NCBI RefSeq assembly: GCF_037038585.1
Contig: NC_092521.1
Coordinates: 75,293,398-75,357,397, forward strand
From: Patagioenas fasciata
Lineage: Eukaryota > Chordata > Aves > Columbiformes > Columbidae
Direction: 5' to 3'
Length of the DNA stretch: 64,000 nucleotides
Part shown: positions 26,931 through 38,900 of the stretch, one piece after another
How the letters are laid out: each line of letters starts with the position of its first letter
How positions within the stretch are numbered: the stretch's first letter is position 1
The notes under the pieces: generated by a model
The model's database searches: none
The model's input: only the letters and a program-made list of their open reading frames with translations
What the model was told of the DNA's origin: nothing
Position numbers and translations under genes: made by a program

Positions 26931-28370
26931 TGGTCTGTTTCTTTTCAAGTCTGAGCAAAATAATTTTATACTGTCTTTGTTTATCCTAAATGGAGTACAG
27001 GAGCACATTCTCCATCTTCAAGAAGCACGTGCTCTGCAGCATTATCTACTATCTCTTAATTTCATAATTTCATATAAAAGGGATAATGGTTAAAAATTTA
27101 AGCAGTTACCTGTAATTACATATTCCCTATTATTTCCAAAAGCTTACTAAAATTCAAGGGTACACTTGAAATTCTGAATGCTCATAAGCTTTCATACCTT
27201 TATTTTAGATAAATTTGTATTGCCTTTTAAATATTTTAGATGCTTTGTTGCCTGGCTGATGTTATTTTGATGTTATTTTTAAACACAATTCCAGATCACC
27301 TCCAACCATGCAATCCAGGTAAACAGAATGGAAAAGAGCAAACATAACATTCTCCTCCAACAAATGTCTTGAAGGTTATCATCTAACCAGTGCATACATC
27401 AATGTAGTTCATACATAAATTCCTTTTCAGAGAACCAATTAACAGACTAGGTAAAAAATAGGTTAGATTTCTGTGTTACAGATGCAACTGGAAATGGCAA
27501 ACACCGTTGTTTCTAGCAATTCTCATTCTACACTATAAACTCAAATGCACCTGTTCCAGCTACCTTTTCTTCCCTAAAACATATCTAAATTACAAGTTAC
27601 CTCTGTTCCATATTTTGCTAAATATGGACTGTTTGGGGCAGTAGCAATAACAGCAAAATTTTGCATGGCTAGCCTAGAAATATTAAGTAAAGCAACCATG
27701 AATCAATAGAATAAGAAAGCACTGTAAATTTAGAACTGGATCTGAGCAGAACATGAAACTTGATGATTTAGCATTTTTTTCTGTTGGGTTGGTTGTTTTC
27801 TTTTTTTTTTTTTTTAATATTCTTGATGTATGTATCCCCCCAAGACAAAAAAAAAACCTTTCTCATGTGGACAGATTTCCCATGAAACACACACTGCTGG
27901 GCTCCCATGATTATGGATTTTATTCCCTAATCATCCTCCTCCACTAACTATCCCAGTCACCATGTTTACCATGGCTGCCTAGATATCCAGAGGAAGTAGA
28001 CGGTCCATGCCTTGCATGCAAATCACCTCTCTTCGAAACAGGGAAGCCTGGGACCTTCCTCCCATCAACAAGCACAGACATCAGTGTTAGGAGGGTAACC
28101 ATCTTCATTGTGGCCAGTGTTGGGTACTTATTTTATTAACCAACACTCACGGAGCAGACATTTCACACATATTTATGGTGCTACAGCTGTGGAAGTGCTT
28201 GCACCCTATGGCTCCCCCACAGCTACAGGCTTATCCCCAAATCCTGCAGGAAGCTATGGCCAGCACACAGAGGCAGATTGCAGACCTTCAGCCTCCTTAA
28301 CATCTCCTGCACCCAGTGTGATGCTGGTTCTGCAGGTCCTCAAACCCTTCACAGGGTATTGGGTGGGGAT
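26931..28370. other. Gene-free sequence
   Basis: AT-rich to about 27960 with a T-run at 27801-27815, then a mid-GC segment up to the CR1. Nothing is recognised. Confidence 0.6.
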
Positions 28371-28903
28371 ATAGAATCATAGAATTGTTTGCTTGGAAAA
28401 GACCCTTAAGATCATTGAGTCCAACCATAACCTAACTCTGGCATTAAACCATGTCCCTAAGAACCTCGTCTAGATGCCTCTCAAACACCTCCAGGGATGG
28501 TGACTCCACCACTTCCCTGGGCAGCCTGTTCCAATGCTTCACAACCCTTTCCATGAAGAAATGTTTCCTAATATCCAATCTAAACGTCCCCTGGCACAAC
28601 TTGAGGCCATTTTCTCTGGTCCTATCACTTGCTACTTGGGAGAAGAGATCGACACCCTCCATGCTACAACCTCCTTTCAGGTAGTTGTAGAGAGTGATAA
28701 TAGAACCATAGAATCATATCAGTTGGAAAAGCCCCTCAGGATCATTGAGTCCAACCATAACCTAACTCAAGTACTAAAGGTCTCCCCTCAGCCTCCTTTT
28801 CTCCAGGCTTAAACAGCCCCAGTTCCCTCAGCCGCTCCTCATCAGACTTGTGCTCCAGACCCCTCACCAGCCTTGTCATCCTGCTCTGCACTCTCTCCAG
28901 CAC
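28371..28903 (-). mobile_element. CR1 LINE 3' fragment, host of a nested CR1
   Basis: The minus-strand tail starts at 28371 (ATAGAATCATAGAATTG on the plus strand). The element runs through the usual ...[20 protein letters not shown] segment and, after an interruption at about 28701-28776, resumes with the LFSLEKRR-type segment to a 5' truncation near 28903. Its subfamily differs from that of the 32184 copy. Confidence 0.9.
28701..28776 (-). mobile_element. Short CR1 tail nested inside another CR1
   Basis: A second CR1 3' end (TAGAACCATAGAATCATATC on the plus strand) interrupts the element at 28371-28903 exactly where GATAA should continue into AAGGTCTCCCC. It is about 76 bases long, in the same orientation, and closely similar to the host element's own tail. 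Confidence 0.85.
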
Positions 28904-31420
28904 CTAAACCAGATGCAGCTCATCTTCACTGCCTGCTCAAGGACTTGCCTGGCAGGCATTAGCTGTTCAGCAGCTGTAATACTCTGGCTCTCACCAACAG
29001 CCTCTGACTGTCACTCCCTGTATGGACCACGACCAGCACCCTGACGGCTTACTCATCACTTCACAGATGATCTAGAGGGGGCCACAATTGCTCAGCTGTG
29101 GCTGATGCTGCTGCTGGAGCACTGACGAGGGCTCAGCTGGCTGCTGACAGGCACAATGCTGTTTATAAACCTGGCTGCAGAAACTGTGGGGAAAAAAAAA
29201 AAACCACAAGCCCTTATTGTCCACCAAAATTAGAGATGGCCAAGGCCATCAAAGAGGAGCTGGCCAGGGCTGGCCAGCCCCACAGCTGGCCTGTCAGACC
29301 CGAGTGTCATTCAGGAGAGACCCTGACTGCGTGGCACAGAGAGCGTACCCATGTGCTTGCAGAAGCCTGGCTACGTTTCGCTCCATCCCCTTTGCTCGCC
29401 CTCCCTTGCAGAAGAGGAGCTTGTGGAGGTAGGTCTCATAGCCCACAGAGAAGCCAATTCACTCCTACACCTAAAAGCAGTTTAAAAATATGCACTGGCC
29501 AAAATGCACAAAACAATTTTTTGAAATGGTCTGCTCATTCATCACAAAATGTCAAAAGAAAATAATATTTTGTATAGTTTTGGCAAAATATTCTACATTA
29601 ATGCCTACTAAATATGATCAGGTGACAATGCTTATGGGATGGAGGAGAAAAGCAAGATGCAGAAGGAAATGAACAGCCTAAGAAAAATACTTTATACTAT
29701 AATTGTTAAATACTGGGATTCAGTATAGAATAATCTTTTTTAATTTGGATAACAACAGGATAACATTTAAAAATAAAAATCCTATTGTTTTTTTATAAAA
29801 TAGACCCCAGACAGTACTGTGATTTTGGTTTTGGAATTGGGAGAGTTGTCATTTGTTAGAATCCTCTGCCACTCCTGTTCATTCTGCAAAAATCAACTTA
29901 CTCACCTACTTCAATAACATTACAGTAACAGCAGCGAGAAGAGTGAACGTGTGAGGCCTTGTTGGGGTGTTATGTAGCACAACAAAACCCATAATCTGGG
30001 GCCAATATCAGGAGAACACGGGCAAAATTGAGCAATGCTTCACAAACAAATCAAATGCATAGATTTAGCCTGAGTCCTTAGTACAGCATTTCTTGAAGGA
30101 TGAGGGGGTTGTATTGGTAGTAAAATGAACAGCCTTGTCCACAAGGTACAGGGGACCTCCTAACGCAAAAGCACATGGGGAGTCCTGTGGAGTGACATGA
30201 AGGCTGTAACTGAGACAGAAAGGACACTTACTGGACAATTCACCTAATTTCAAGGGCTTCCTACACTGAGCCCACCCTAAGCATAGAAAATTCACAGAGT
30301 CTGTGAGCAGAGTTTCTCTTTCACCATCCTCTGCCAAAAACATCTCATGCTGCCCTACCCTGCTGGTGCTCTTGAGGAAGTGGGAAGTAGCGAGGCTGCG
30401 GAGAACTGATTCAGCTGCACAGCAGGCAGAGAGCAGCTGTGACGCATTGAAACAACACACAGAACTTGGTTTTCCTCTGCTAAGGAAAAGAAATTTTCAC
30501 CACACACAAAAATATTTAAGATTCAGAAAGTTAAATTTTTAATTCTGTTCAGTGTTTTTATATTAACAAATGCTCTTTCCAGCGCATCTGTAAGAGTATC
30601 CCTGTCCTTCTCACGCCTTCTTTTCCTGTCAGCAGTAGGAGTAAATCCATACATTATAAGCTCTACTAATCTGTTATTAGTTTCTAATGAATATACAGCA
30701 TGGGATATAGATATGGAAAGAAGACATTACAAAAAAATATACCATATTAAAGCTCATTAGCTCTGAACTGATCAACACAGACTTGGTCAGCATATAAACT
30801 GATGAAGAAATATGTAATTCTAAGCTCCACACAACATCTGTTATAGAATGTAAATACTGTGATTGTATGTTCACAGTACCAGCCATTGTGCAATACTGTT
30901 ATAAATTAATACACTAGGCCCAAAACTCAAAGTAACCACATTTGTAAAAACTAATTTGAAAACGAGGACTACATTTTAGAATATTGTCTTTAAACCAAAA
31001 ATTATAAGCTCAGTGGTTTTGAATGGCATCACAGCAAAGGAGTTGAACCAAAGGAAGAAGCAGAACATAAAACTATTTTTTTTTTAATTAAATAATCAAA
31101 AAGATAAGGTCTCCCCCAGTAGAAAGCCTTGCTCTTATGTAGCAACGTTAACGTCTCTAAAGTTACCTAGGAGTAAATCCTAGTTAGTGTAAGGAATTGC
31201 AAACAGGTAAAGATACCCACTGAACGCAGCAGGCTTAGAAATGTATACAGAAGATGCACCACACAGACAGAATCACCTTGAGAGTTCATTTCTTCCAGGG
31301 TCCTCACCTTTGTTTCAAAGTAAACTTGACTTTGCACATAATTTAAACTGTTTCTGATTCCAAACATCTTTAAAACATCTTGAGTGCAATCAAACACAGC
31401 ATAACCAGCCAGTCAGAAAA
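28904..31420. other. Gene-free sequence
   Basis: A mid-GC block at 28904-29460 with frames up to 155 residues but no family match, then AT-rich DNA. The 131-residue minus-strand frame at 30065-30460 is also unrecognised. Confidence 0.55.
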
Positions 31421-31795
31421 GGTGATTATCCCGCTGTATTCAGCATTGGTGCAGCCTTGAGTGCTGTGTGCAGTTCTGTGCCCCACCATTTAGGAAGGAT
31501 GTGAAGGTCCTTGAATGTGTTCAGAAGGCAACAAAGCTGGTGGAAAGGCTGGAAGGCATGTCCTGTGAGGAGCAGCTGAGGACTTTGGACTTTTATTTGG
31601 GCATTTATTCACCGAGAGGGTGGTCAAACACTGGAACTGGCTTCTTAGAGAGGTAGCCAATGCCCCAAGCCTGTCAGTGTTTAAGAAGCACTTGGACAAT
31701 ACTCTTACTAACAACATAACTTGGTCAGCGCTGGTCAGGCAGTTGGACTAGATGATGGTCATAGGCTCCTTCCAACTGAAATATTCTATTCTAAA
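31421..31795 (+). mobile_element. CR1 LINE fragment with internal deletion
   Basis: Plus strand: an ECCVQFC-like region, VLECVQKATKLVERLEGMSC and EEQLRTLDF, then an abrupt jump near 31603 to [12 protein letters not shown]-like sequence, and the tail TCCAACTGAAATATTCTATT. The RLRGDLI to RLF segment is missing. Confidence 0.85.
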
Positions 31796-32042
31796 ACCAT
31801 TTATGCTCACAGTCCAACATGTTGAAAAGCAAATAAAAAAGCCTCTTGCAGCATTTCTTCAGTACTTCACCTACAGGCATGGGTGCTAATCACAACTTGC
31901 ACTACCTAAAAGCAAAGGTCCCCGCACAGGTTAAGTGTCTACTGTCATCTGCAGCACACCGCAACAAAAAAGCTCAGCACTGAGACCAAGCCATCAAAAA
32001 CCTCCCATTGTAATAAGGTGATAGCATTGTAACAAATAGCAC

Positions 32043-32100
32043 AAAAACTGGTTGGAAAGGACATCTGCAGGATGTCTAGTTTGGCTGTCTAGCCCAGGAA
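32043..32100 (-). mobile_element. Possible short CR1 tail
   Basis: The plus strand reads ACTGGTTGGAAAGGACATCT with CTAG spacing like the start of a reversed CR1 tail. Only about 58 bases match, 80 bases from the long CR1. Confidence 0.4.
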
Positions 32101-32183
32101 GGGCTTTTTCTTTATTGCTGTAAAGGAAATACAAGGACAAACAAGTGTTCAGACTAAGGCAGGATAATATCAGGCAGCAATTA

Positions 32184-33815
32184 AATCACAGTATCACAGA
32201 ATGTTAGGGATTGGAAGGTACCTTGAAAGATCATCTAGTCCAATCCCCCTGCCGGAGCAGGAACGCCTAGGAGAGGTCGCACAGGAATGTGTCCAGGCGG
32301 GCTTTGAATGTCTCCAGGGAAGGAGACTCCACAACCTCCCTGGGCAGCCTGTTCCAGTGCTCTGTCACCCTCACTGTGAAGAAGTTCTTTCTCAAATTTA
32401 AGTGGAACCTCTTGTGTTCCAGCTTGATCCCATTACTCCTTGTCCTATCATTGTTTGCCACTGAGAAGAGCCTGGCTCTATCCTCATGACACTCACCCTT
32501 TATATATTTATAAACATTAATGAGGTCACCCCTCAGTCTCCTCTTCTCCAAGCTAAAGAGACCCAGCTCCCTCAGCCTTTCTTCATAAGGGAGATGCTCC
32601 ACTCCCTTAATCATCTTTGTTGCCCTACGCTGGACCCTCTCCAGCAGTTCCCCGTCCTTCTGGAACTGAGAGGCCCAGAACTGGACACAATATTCCAGAT
32701 GTGGTCTCACCAGGGCAGAGTAGAGGGAAAGGAGAACCCCTCTCGATCTACTGACCACCCCCCTTGTAATACACCCGAGGATGCCATTGACCTTCCTGGC
32801 CACAAGGGCACAGTGCTGGCTCATGGTCATCCTGTTGCCCACCAGGACCCCCAGGTCCCTTTCCCCTACACTGCTCTCTAATATGTAATTTCCCAACTTT
32901 TACTGGAACCTGGGGTTGTTCCTACCCAGATGCAGGACTCTACACATTCCCTTGTTATATTTCATTAGTATTTTCCCCGCCCAACTCTCCAGCCTGTCCA
33001 GGTCCCGCTGGATGGCAGCACAGCCTTCTGGCGTGTCAGCCACTCCTCCCAGCTTGGTGTCATCAGCAAACTTGCTGATAGTACACTCAACTCCCTCGTC
33101 CAAATCGTTAATGAATATATTAAATAATATTGGACCCAGTACTGACCCCTGAGGCACTCCACTAGACACTGGCCTCCAACTGGACTCTGCACCATTGACC
33201 ACCACTCTCTGGCTTCTCTCGTTAAGCCAGTTTGCAACCCACCTCACTACTCTATTGTCTAGACCACACCTCCTGAATTTAGCTGTGAGGATGCTGTGAG
33301 AGACTGTGTCAAAGGCTTTACTGAAGTCAAGGTAGACCACATCCACCGCTCTGCCATCATCCATCCACCTTGTTACATTCTCATAAAAGGCTATGAGGTT
33401 GGTCAAGCGTGACCTACCCTTGGTAAAGCCATGCTGACTGCCCCTAATGACCCTCTTATCCCTGATGTGCCTTGAGATGACATCAAGGATAAGCTGTTCC
33501 ATTACTTTCCCAGGGACAGAGGTGAGGCTGACCGGCCTATAATTACCCGGGTCCTCCTTCTTGCCCTTTTTAAAGACTGGAGTGACATTTGCTTTCCTCC
33601 AATCCTCGGGCACCTCTCCCGTTTCCCAAGACTTGGCAAATATGATGGAGAGCGGTCCAGCAATGACTTCAGCCAGCTCCCTCAGCACCCGCAGATGCAT
33701 CCCATTTGGACCCATGGATTTATGGATGTCCAGACTATTTAATTGCTCCCTAACCCAGTCCTCATCGACTAAAGCAAACTCCCAGCTTAGACTGCCAGGT
33801 AACAAGTTTTAAATA
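32184..33815 (-). mobile_element. CR1 LINE, 5'-truncated, with reverse transcriptase domain
   Basis: CR1 is the main non-LTR retrotransposon of birds. On the minus strand a frame of about 510 codons covers the reverse transcriptase region: [57 protein letters not shown] and FADDTKLGG (the catalytic FADD). It then runs through [13 protein letters not shown] and [18 protein letters not shown] to [14 protein letters not shown] single in-frame TAA at 32902-32900 splits it. The 3' end reads AACATTCTGTGATACTGTG. The 5' end is cut near 33815, so endonuclease and ORF1 are absent. This copy is dead, but it is the longest and least damaged CR1 here. Confidence 0.95.
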
Positions 33816-34508
33816 ACTAACACAGAGGAACACCTAATTTTCTGGATTTCCTTTTGTTATGCCAAAGCTTGGGCTGGTATGGGGTTACTTCAACTGGGTA
33901 ACTGAACACATACAGTACTTCAGGTGTGGGAACTATGGCACCAACAACTTCAACACACTGAAATCCCCATCAAGGTCTTTAATTGACTAAGCAGGTCTGC
34001 TCTAGAACACATGCATATAGTGCTATTTTGGAGATCCTGCCAAATTTATTAACTGAGAGTTAGCAAAATAATAAATTTGTTTGCTGGGGCAAAAAAAGTC
34101 ATGTTACATCTGGAAGGGCAAATGCAATCACAAACAGTTCAAGTTTCAAAAACTCCCAAGATTAAAACAGGTCCTATCCTCCTGTTTCCACTATAAAACC
34201 AGTCATCTGTACATGCACTATACCCTTGGGTAGTGAACCCAACATACTCCTTTATGTTGTGACTACATATGAACTGTTATAGATTTCACAGAGGTTTGCA
34301 GCTGATCAGAAACACAGGGACAACCACTGACTCTTAAAATCTCCTACTTCAGGTACTGAAAGGGACGTAAGCTTTTAACAGCCAAGTTGTGACATACACT
34401 TTGTTTCTATCACTGTGAGACTGAGGAATATGCTATTTTTCATAGCTTTCACTTCATTCTCCAAAGCATAGCGTACAACAGAAAAATGTTAGAATTATTT
34501 TTTTTCAA
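33816..34508. other. Gene-free sequence between CR1 and the MED10 3' UTR
   Basis: AT-rich, no repeat recognised. It lies beyond the proposed MED10 polyadenylation signal. Confidence 0.6.
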
Positions 34509-34514
34509 TTTATT
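34509..34514 (-). terminator. MED10: Candidate MED10 polyadenylation signal (AATAAA)
   Basis: A canonical AATAAA on the minus strand lies about 690 bases after the MED10 stop codon, in AT-rich sequence with T-rich stretches nearby. This would give a 3' UTR of about 0.7 kb across 34490-35200. Choice of this signal is inference; no transcript evidence is available. Confidence 0.5.
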
Positions 34515-35200
34515 ATTCAAACTGCTTACAGAAAATGAATTAAATTAAACAAAAGCTTACATTAAATACTATACAAAATATTAACATTGAGGTGCTAGTC
34601 CCCGAACACACTCACTTTCTATAACCTCAGCCATCTGCACTGCAGCTCATGGAACAAAACAAGAGCATCTGAAGGCTTTCTTGGCTGCAATTCATTATGA
34701 CACACGGGAACTGCAGCCTTTGACAGGCTCCAGTTCAGCAGAATTTGGCAAGACGAAAGCAGTAAACTCTTTGTACTGTAATAAAAAAATGAAAAATAAT
34801 CAAGTATAATAAACACATTTCTCTTAAAAACAGATGAGCCCGCAATCCTGGAGCACACTGTTCAGAAGACAAAAAAACCATTTTCTGCTCCGGCAATGCA
34901 CTTTGTGGGAAATGCTATGTATTGACAATCTGTAGGCATGTACATCTCCAAAACCTTTCAAGAAAGAGGAACAGATTACCACTGGAAGTTTCAAGTGTAA
35001 TCTTTGAGTAAAAGTCTTCAGAAAGGTTCAGTAGCCTCAGACCAGAACCATCAGCAATCACCAAGCTCCTTTACAGACCATCACTGCCATTTTCAGTACA
35101 GTTGTTACAAAGGCTTGGATTTACCCTCTCTCTAATCAATGTTTTTATAGAGTGGTGTCTGTTTATGGAATTGAAATTTTTAGAGCTATCATAGGCCAAC

Positions 35201-35296
35201 TTAAGGAGAAGGATCTTCTCCTCGAATAGCTTTGTACTTTGCCATGTCTTCTGGGAACACCTTCGTCAGTTCTTGAATTAACAGACTTTTAAATTT
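35201..35296 (-). CDS. MED10: MED10 coding exon 4 (C-terminus and stop)
   Basis: Acceptor TCTTTCCAG|AAATTT. Encodes [20 protein letters not shown] and then the C-terminal [11 protein letters not shown], with TAA at 35203-35201. It carries the conserved C-terminal helix of the family. Confidence 0.96.
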   Translation of the reverse strand, partial: KFKSLLIQELTKVFPEDMAKYKAIRGEDPSP

Positions 35297-37526
35297 CTGG
35301 AAAGAGAAAACAAGTGTATAGATCATCTGCACAATGTATTTAGATCTTATCAAGCAATGTTATCAGATTAACAGAAATGTTTGTATACACAGTATTACAT
35401 TTCAGTGACTTAAGAGAATAGTACCCAAAAAAAAAAAAATCCCTCAAAACCACACACACAAACACAGAAAGTAACGTTAACAAAATTCAGATAAAGTGTT
35501 CAAGTGAAATCCACTAGGAAAGCACCAGGCAAACAAAAAATATTTTAATTTTTCATAAATTAACTAGTATTTTCAAATAAGAAATACAATGGACCTCTCT
35601 GGTAAACTTTGGTGCATCAGTATCTGTCTGACCTTATTAAACAAAGGTGATAAACGACATATCCCCTTGATTTGATACGGAATCTCCTCCACCTTCGAAA
35701 AGCAACTCATGTCTGGCTTAGAAATACATTCATTCGTCCTACAACTTTTACAACCACTGAGCATAGCAAAACAAAGAGAAGCTTAGAACATATACAGCTG
35801 TATTTACATTCTGCAGCATAAATTGCCATCCTCCACGTTAATTTTAAGTTCAGCCAGTGAACGTTCTGAAACACAAACAGCCCTTTCTCAAATGTCACTA
35901 AACTTCCTTTTCTGATTGTATTTTTCAGCAGTAAATCCAGCAGTTAAACAACAGAGCAGAACACTTAGGTTCAAACTAGATTAAAGTAAGAGCTCAGAAA
36001 AGCCTAAATACTTGTGTACATTTTAAGTAACTTTATAAAGACTAAGTGATACTTATATAGCATGTTTGACATTTTAATACTTTGAGATCCACTCAAGACT
36101 CAAAAAATATCTCCTCTCTTTTGCTTATTCCTAAATTTACTCACATCACAGTTACAGATCTATAGCACTGTGAGGTACACACTAGTATTCAAGAAAAAAA
36201 AATCCGCAGTGCTACATACAACTTTAACCAAAATAAAATCACAGCAACATCTGTATCTCCAACTGTGGGATGAATTAAATGTTTCCTTTCCAGAATCAGC
36301 TGTATTAACATCAACTAAGATACAGGGATGAAGAGCAATTCCTAATACAAGACACCTAATAGGGGAATTTAATAACTGCACAAGTGAAAGACCCACATAT
36401 TCGCAGAAAAGTAAAAACTTATCAAGTACATTATTACATTAGTACTTTCGTTATTTGCAGTTTACCTTCATTGTATCAATTTTTCCTTTTACTTGCTCAT
36501 TTTTAGCCAAAGCTCGCTCCAGACACTCTTTGGTGTAAAGCTGAGGATTGCGGCCTTGATCTATGTACCTGAAAATAGAAAAGATACCACTTAAATGATC
36601 ATACTCCTACTAGAATGTTCTCCAAGGCACAGAATTATTCACCTTGCTGTATTTTTGTTACTACTGTTATCTGAACCATGCATTTTAGAAAAACACAGTT
36701 TATCTCAGCCATTTTCAAAAGGCAGCTCAAGGAGAACAAGGCTGTGGCCAGCAAACACGTCTTGGAATGCTGGTTTAAACTTTTGTTTCCAGAAAGCCTG
36801 GAGATACGGAAAAACAAAACAAAATATTACAAGCAAACAAAACTTACATCTATCTAGTTCCTCACAGGCAACAAGTACACATGAATGAAGAAAGATGGTT
36901 CTTTTCCAAGCAACTGAAAGGGCACTAACCATAAAGTAGCTTAGTTGGTACGTGATAAGCAATAAGCACACAGGAATACAGCACCCAGCAACTCAAGAAT
37001 GAGGAGGAAGGGAATTTATCATATTCAAAAGCAAAAATTAACACACCTGTATTGGGAAACATAAAGTGTACTTCTGGTTTGCAATGTAAGTGCCTGACAA
37101 AGGGAAATTCCATCACTGAATAAAGAATAGAACATTTGAGCTTGTCATCCTAGATTTATAGACAGAATGAAAGCCCAACTGAAAAAAGTCCTGTATAGCC
37201 AGTAATACATTAAACAAACCAGTTACACTTAGACTTAAAACACTAGTAAATTAACTGGTTGGCTACATCATAAAAAGAGTCTTGTACAGCTGTCCCTCCA
37301 CATTCATGATTTTGCTTTTAATGTTCTTATTCCCTGCCAACAAGAAGATTGCCACTAATGAAATTAAACACCTAAGTACTGGCCTAATTTATTTTCATGT
37401 GCAATTCAAAATCTTGATTCTAACGTAGTGTAGAAGTATACTTCCAAAGTGAAAGCTTACTTACTAAATCACCAGATTTGGCAGAATCTGCATTACTGCC
37501 TACATATGTAAAGACAATGTAAATCA

Positions 37527-37558
<32 letters not shown>

Positions 37559-38876
37559 TATGAAAGTAAATGTGTAACTTTTTCACTTCTCTCGCATTTT
37601 CACCTTCTCACAGGCTGAAGATAATTCTTACCTTCTTCTGCCTGCTCACATTCTCATGAGGCATTCAAAGATGGACTATAAGAAAGAAGCAGTCCTCAGG
37701 GAACATATCCACAGAATCACAAAATGTTAGGGATTGGAAGGGACCTGGGAAAGATCATCTAGTCCAATCCTCCTGCCGGAGCAGGAACACCTAGATAAGG
37801 TTAAACAGGAAGGCATCCAGGCGGGTTTTGAATGTCTCCAGAGAAGGAGACTCCACAACCCCCCTGGGCAGCCTGTTCTGTCACCCTCACCATGAACAAG
37901 TTTCTTCTCATATTTAAGTAGAACCTCCTGTGTTCCAGTTTGAACCCATTACCCCTTGTCCTACTGTTGGTTGTCACCAAGAAGAGCCTGGCTCCATCCT
38001 CATGACACTCACCTTTTACATATTTATAAACATTAATGAGGTCACCCCTCAGTCTCCTCTTCTCCAAGCTAAAGAGACCCAGCTCCCTCAGCCTTTCCTC
38101 ATACAGGAGATGCTCCACTCCCTTAATCATCTTTGTTGCCCTGCGCTGGACTCTCTCCAGCAGTTCCCTGTCCTTCTTGAACTGAGGGGCCCAGAACTGG
38201 ACACAATATTCCAGATGTGGTCTCACCAGGGCAGAGTAGAGGGGAAGGAGAACCTCTGTCGACCTACTAACCACCCCCCTTCTAATACACCCCAGGATGC
38301 CACTGGCCTTCCTGGCCACAAGGGCACAGTGCTGGCTCATGGTCATCCTGCTGTCCACCAGGACCCCCAGGTCCCTTTCCCCTATGCTGCTTTCTAACAA
38401 GTCGTTCCCCAACTTTTACTGGAACCTGGGGTTGTTCCTGCCCAGGTGCAAGACTCTACACTTGCCCTCCACACTAAAAAACACATGCTACCTCAGATCA
38501 CACCAACTGCTGCACCTCCCCTTCCACGTACATAGTCACTTACTCAAAAACTTCTAAGGGGACGCTGATATCGTGAAGCTGCTGCCGGCATTTGTCGATA
38601 TCCTGCAAGCCCGTCACCATGAAATTCCTGTAAGGAGAAAACGGGTCGTTCTGGCACCAGGTTTGGTGGGGTGGGGAGGGGGGGAAGCGGGAAGCGCCCG
38701 CGGCCTTGCCTGGTAACGAAAAAGGGAGGTTAGGGGGAGCGCCCTCACAATTTCTGGTTGAGCCCAGCCTGGCTGCTGGGCTGGAAGTCGCTGACGATAA
38801 TGCCGAGCTGCCGGATGTTCTCCACGAACTTCTCCAGGTGCTCCTCCAGGGAGTCAAACTTCTCCGCCATCGCCAT
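35201..38876 (-). CDS. MED10: MED10, Mediator complex subunit 10 (four coding exons)
   Basis: MED10 is a small subunit of the middle module of Mediator, the nuclear co-activator that links transcription factors to RNA polymerase II (yeast homologue Nut2). Four minus-strand exons join without a frame break: 38876-38749, 38627-38544, 36568-36466 and 35296-35201. The product begins [15 protein letters not shown], continues through the conserved [20 protein letters not shown] and [14 protein letters not shown] blocks, and ends IRGEDPSP before TAA. Length is 134 residues from the ATG at 38870, close to the human 135. A second in-frame ATG six bases upstream (38876) would add Met-Ala. Both have G at -3 and G at +4, so the first may be used. 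All introns are GT-AG. The gene is divergent from UBE2QL1 and starts in a CpG-rich promoter. No damage is seen, so it should be functional. Family assignment is by recognition of the protein. Confidence 0.97.
35297..36465 (-). other. MED10: MED10 intron 3
   Basis: This 1169-bp AT-rich intron is bounded by GTAAAC and CCAG. An A-run and a short CACA tract lie near 35428-35465. No recognisable repeat family or exon is seen. Confidence 0.9.
36466..36568 (-). CDS. MED10: MED10 coding exon 3
   Basis: This 103-base exon encodes [20 protein letters not shown] through KGKIDTMK. The acceptor is CTATTTTCAG|GTACATAG and the donor is ATGAAG|GTAAAC. The exon ends on a codon boundary. Confidence 0.96.
37536..37561. 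repeat. (AT)13 microsatellite
   Basis: Uninterrupted AT dinucleotides directly after an A-run, inside MED10 intron 2. Confidence 0.95.
37710..38470 (-). mobile_element. CR1 LINE fragment in MED10 intron 2
   Basis: Same subfamily as the copy at 32184, starting at CKVLHLG-like sequence (here [11 protein letters not shown]) and running to the 3' tail. It carries the same TAA at 38418-38416 directly after NNPRFQ. A small deletion after RVTEQ shifts the frame near the end. It is 5'-truncated at about 38470 and in the same orientation as MED10. Confidence 0.93.
38544..38627 (-). CDS. MED10: MED10 coding exon 2
   Basis: This 84-base exon encodes [19 protein letters not shown] through PLEVFE. Acceptor CTCCTTACAG|GAATTTC and donor TTTGA|GTAAGT are both strong. 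The exon completes the split Leu codon from exon 1 and leaves a split Glu codon for exon 3. Confidence 0.96.
   Translation of the reverse strand, partial: EFHGDGLAGYRQMPAAASRYQRPLRSF
38749..38876 (-). CDS. MED10: MED10 coding exon 1
   Basis: Encodes the start through LNQK plus two bases of the next Leu codon. The donor reads AATT|GTGAGG on the minus strand, and intron 1 is only 121 bp. Two in-frame ATGs (38874-38876 and 38868-38870) are possible starts; the second matches the human protein start. Confidence 0.95.
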
Positions 38877-38900
38877 AACCCGCCCGTCTTCCCCACCACC

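Larger units (their letters stand above)
36569..38543 (-). other. MED10: MED10 intron 2, containing a CR1 copy and a (TA)n tract
   Basis: This 1975-bp intron is bounded by GTAAGT and CAG. About 760 bp of it is a CR1 element in the same orientation as the gene, whose 5'-truncated end lies about 70 bases from the exon 2 donor. A (TA)13 tract lies just downstream in gene sense. No exon is seen inside. Confidence 0.9.

Noticed and set aside
32267-33805. A cellular gene encoding a reverse transcriptase-like protein
   Set aside because: The motifs, the tail and several further copies in the window show it is a CR1 element; it also has an internal stop and lacks its 5' half.
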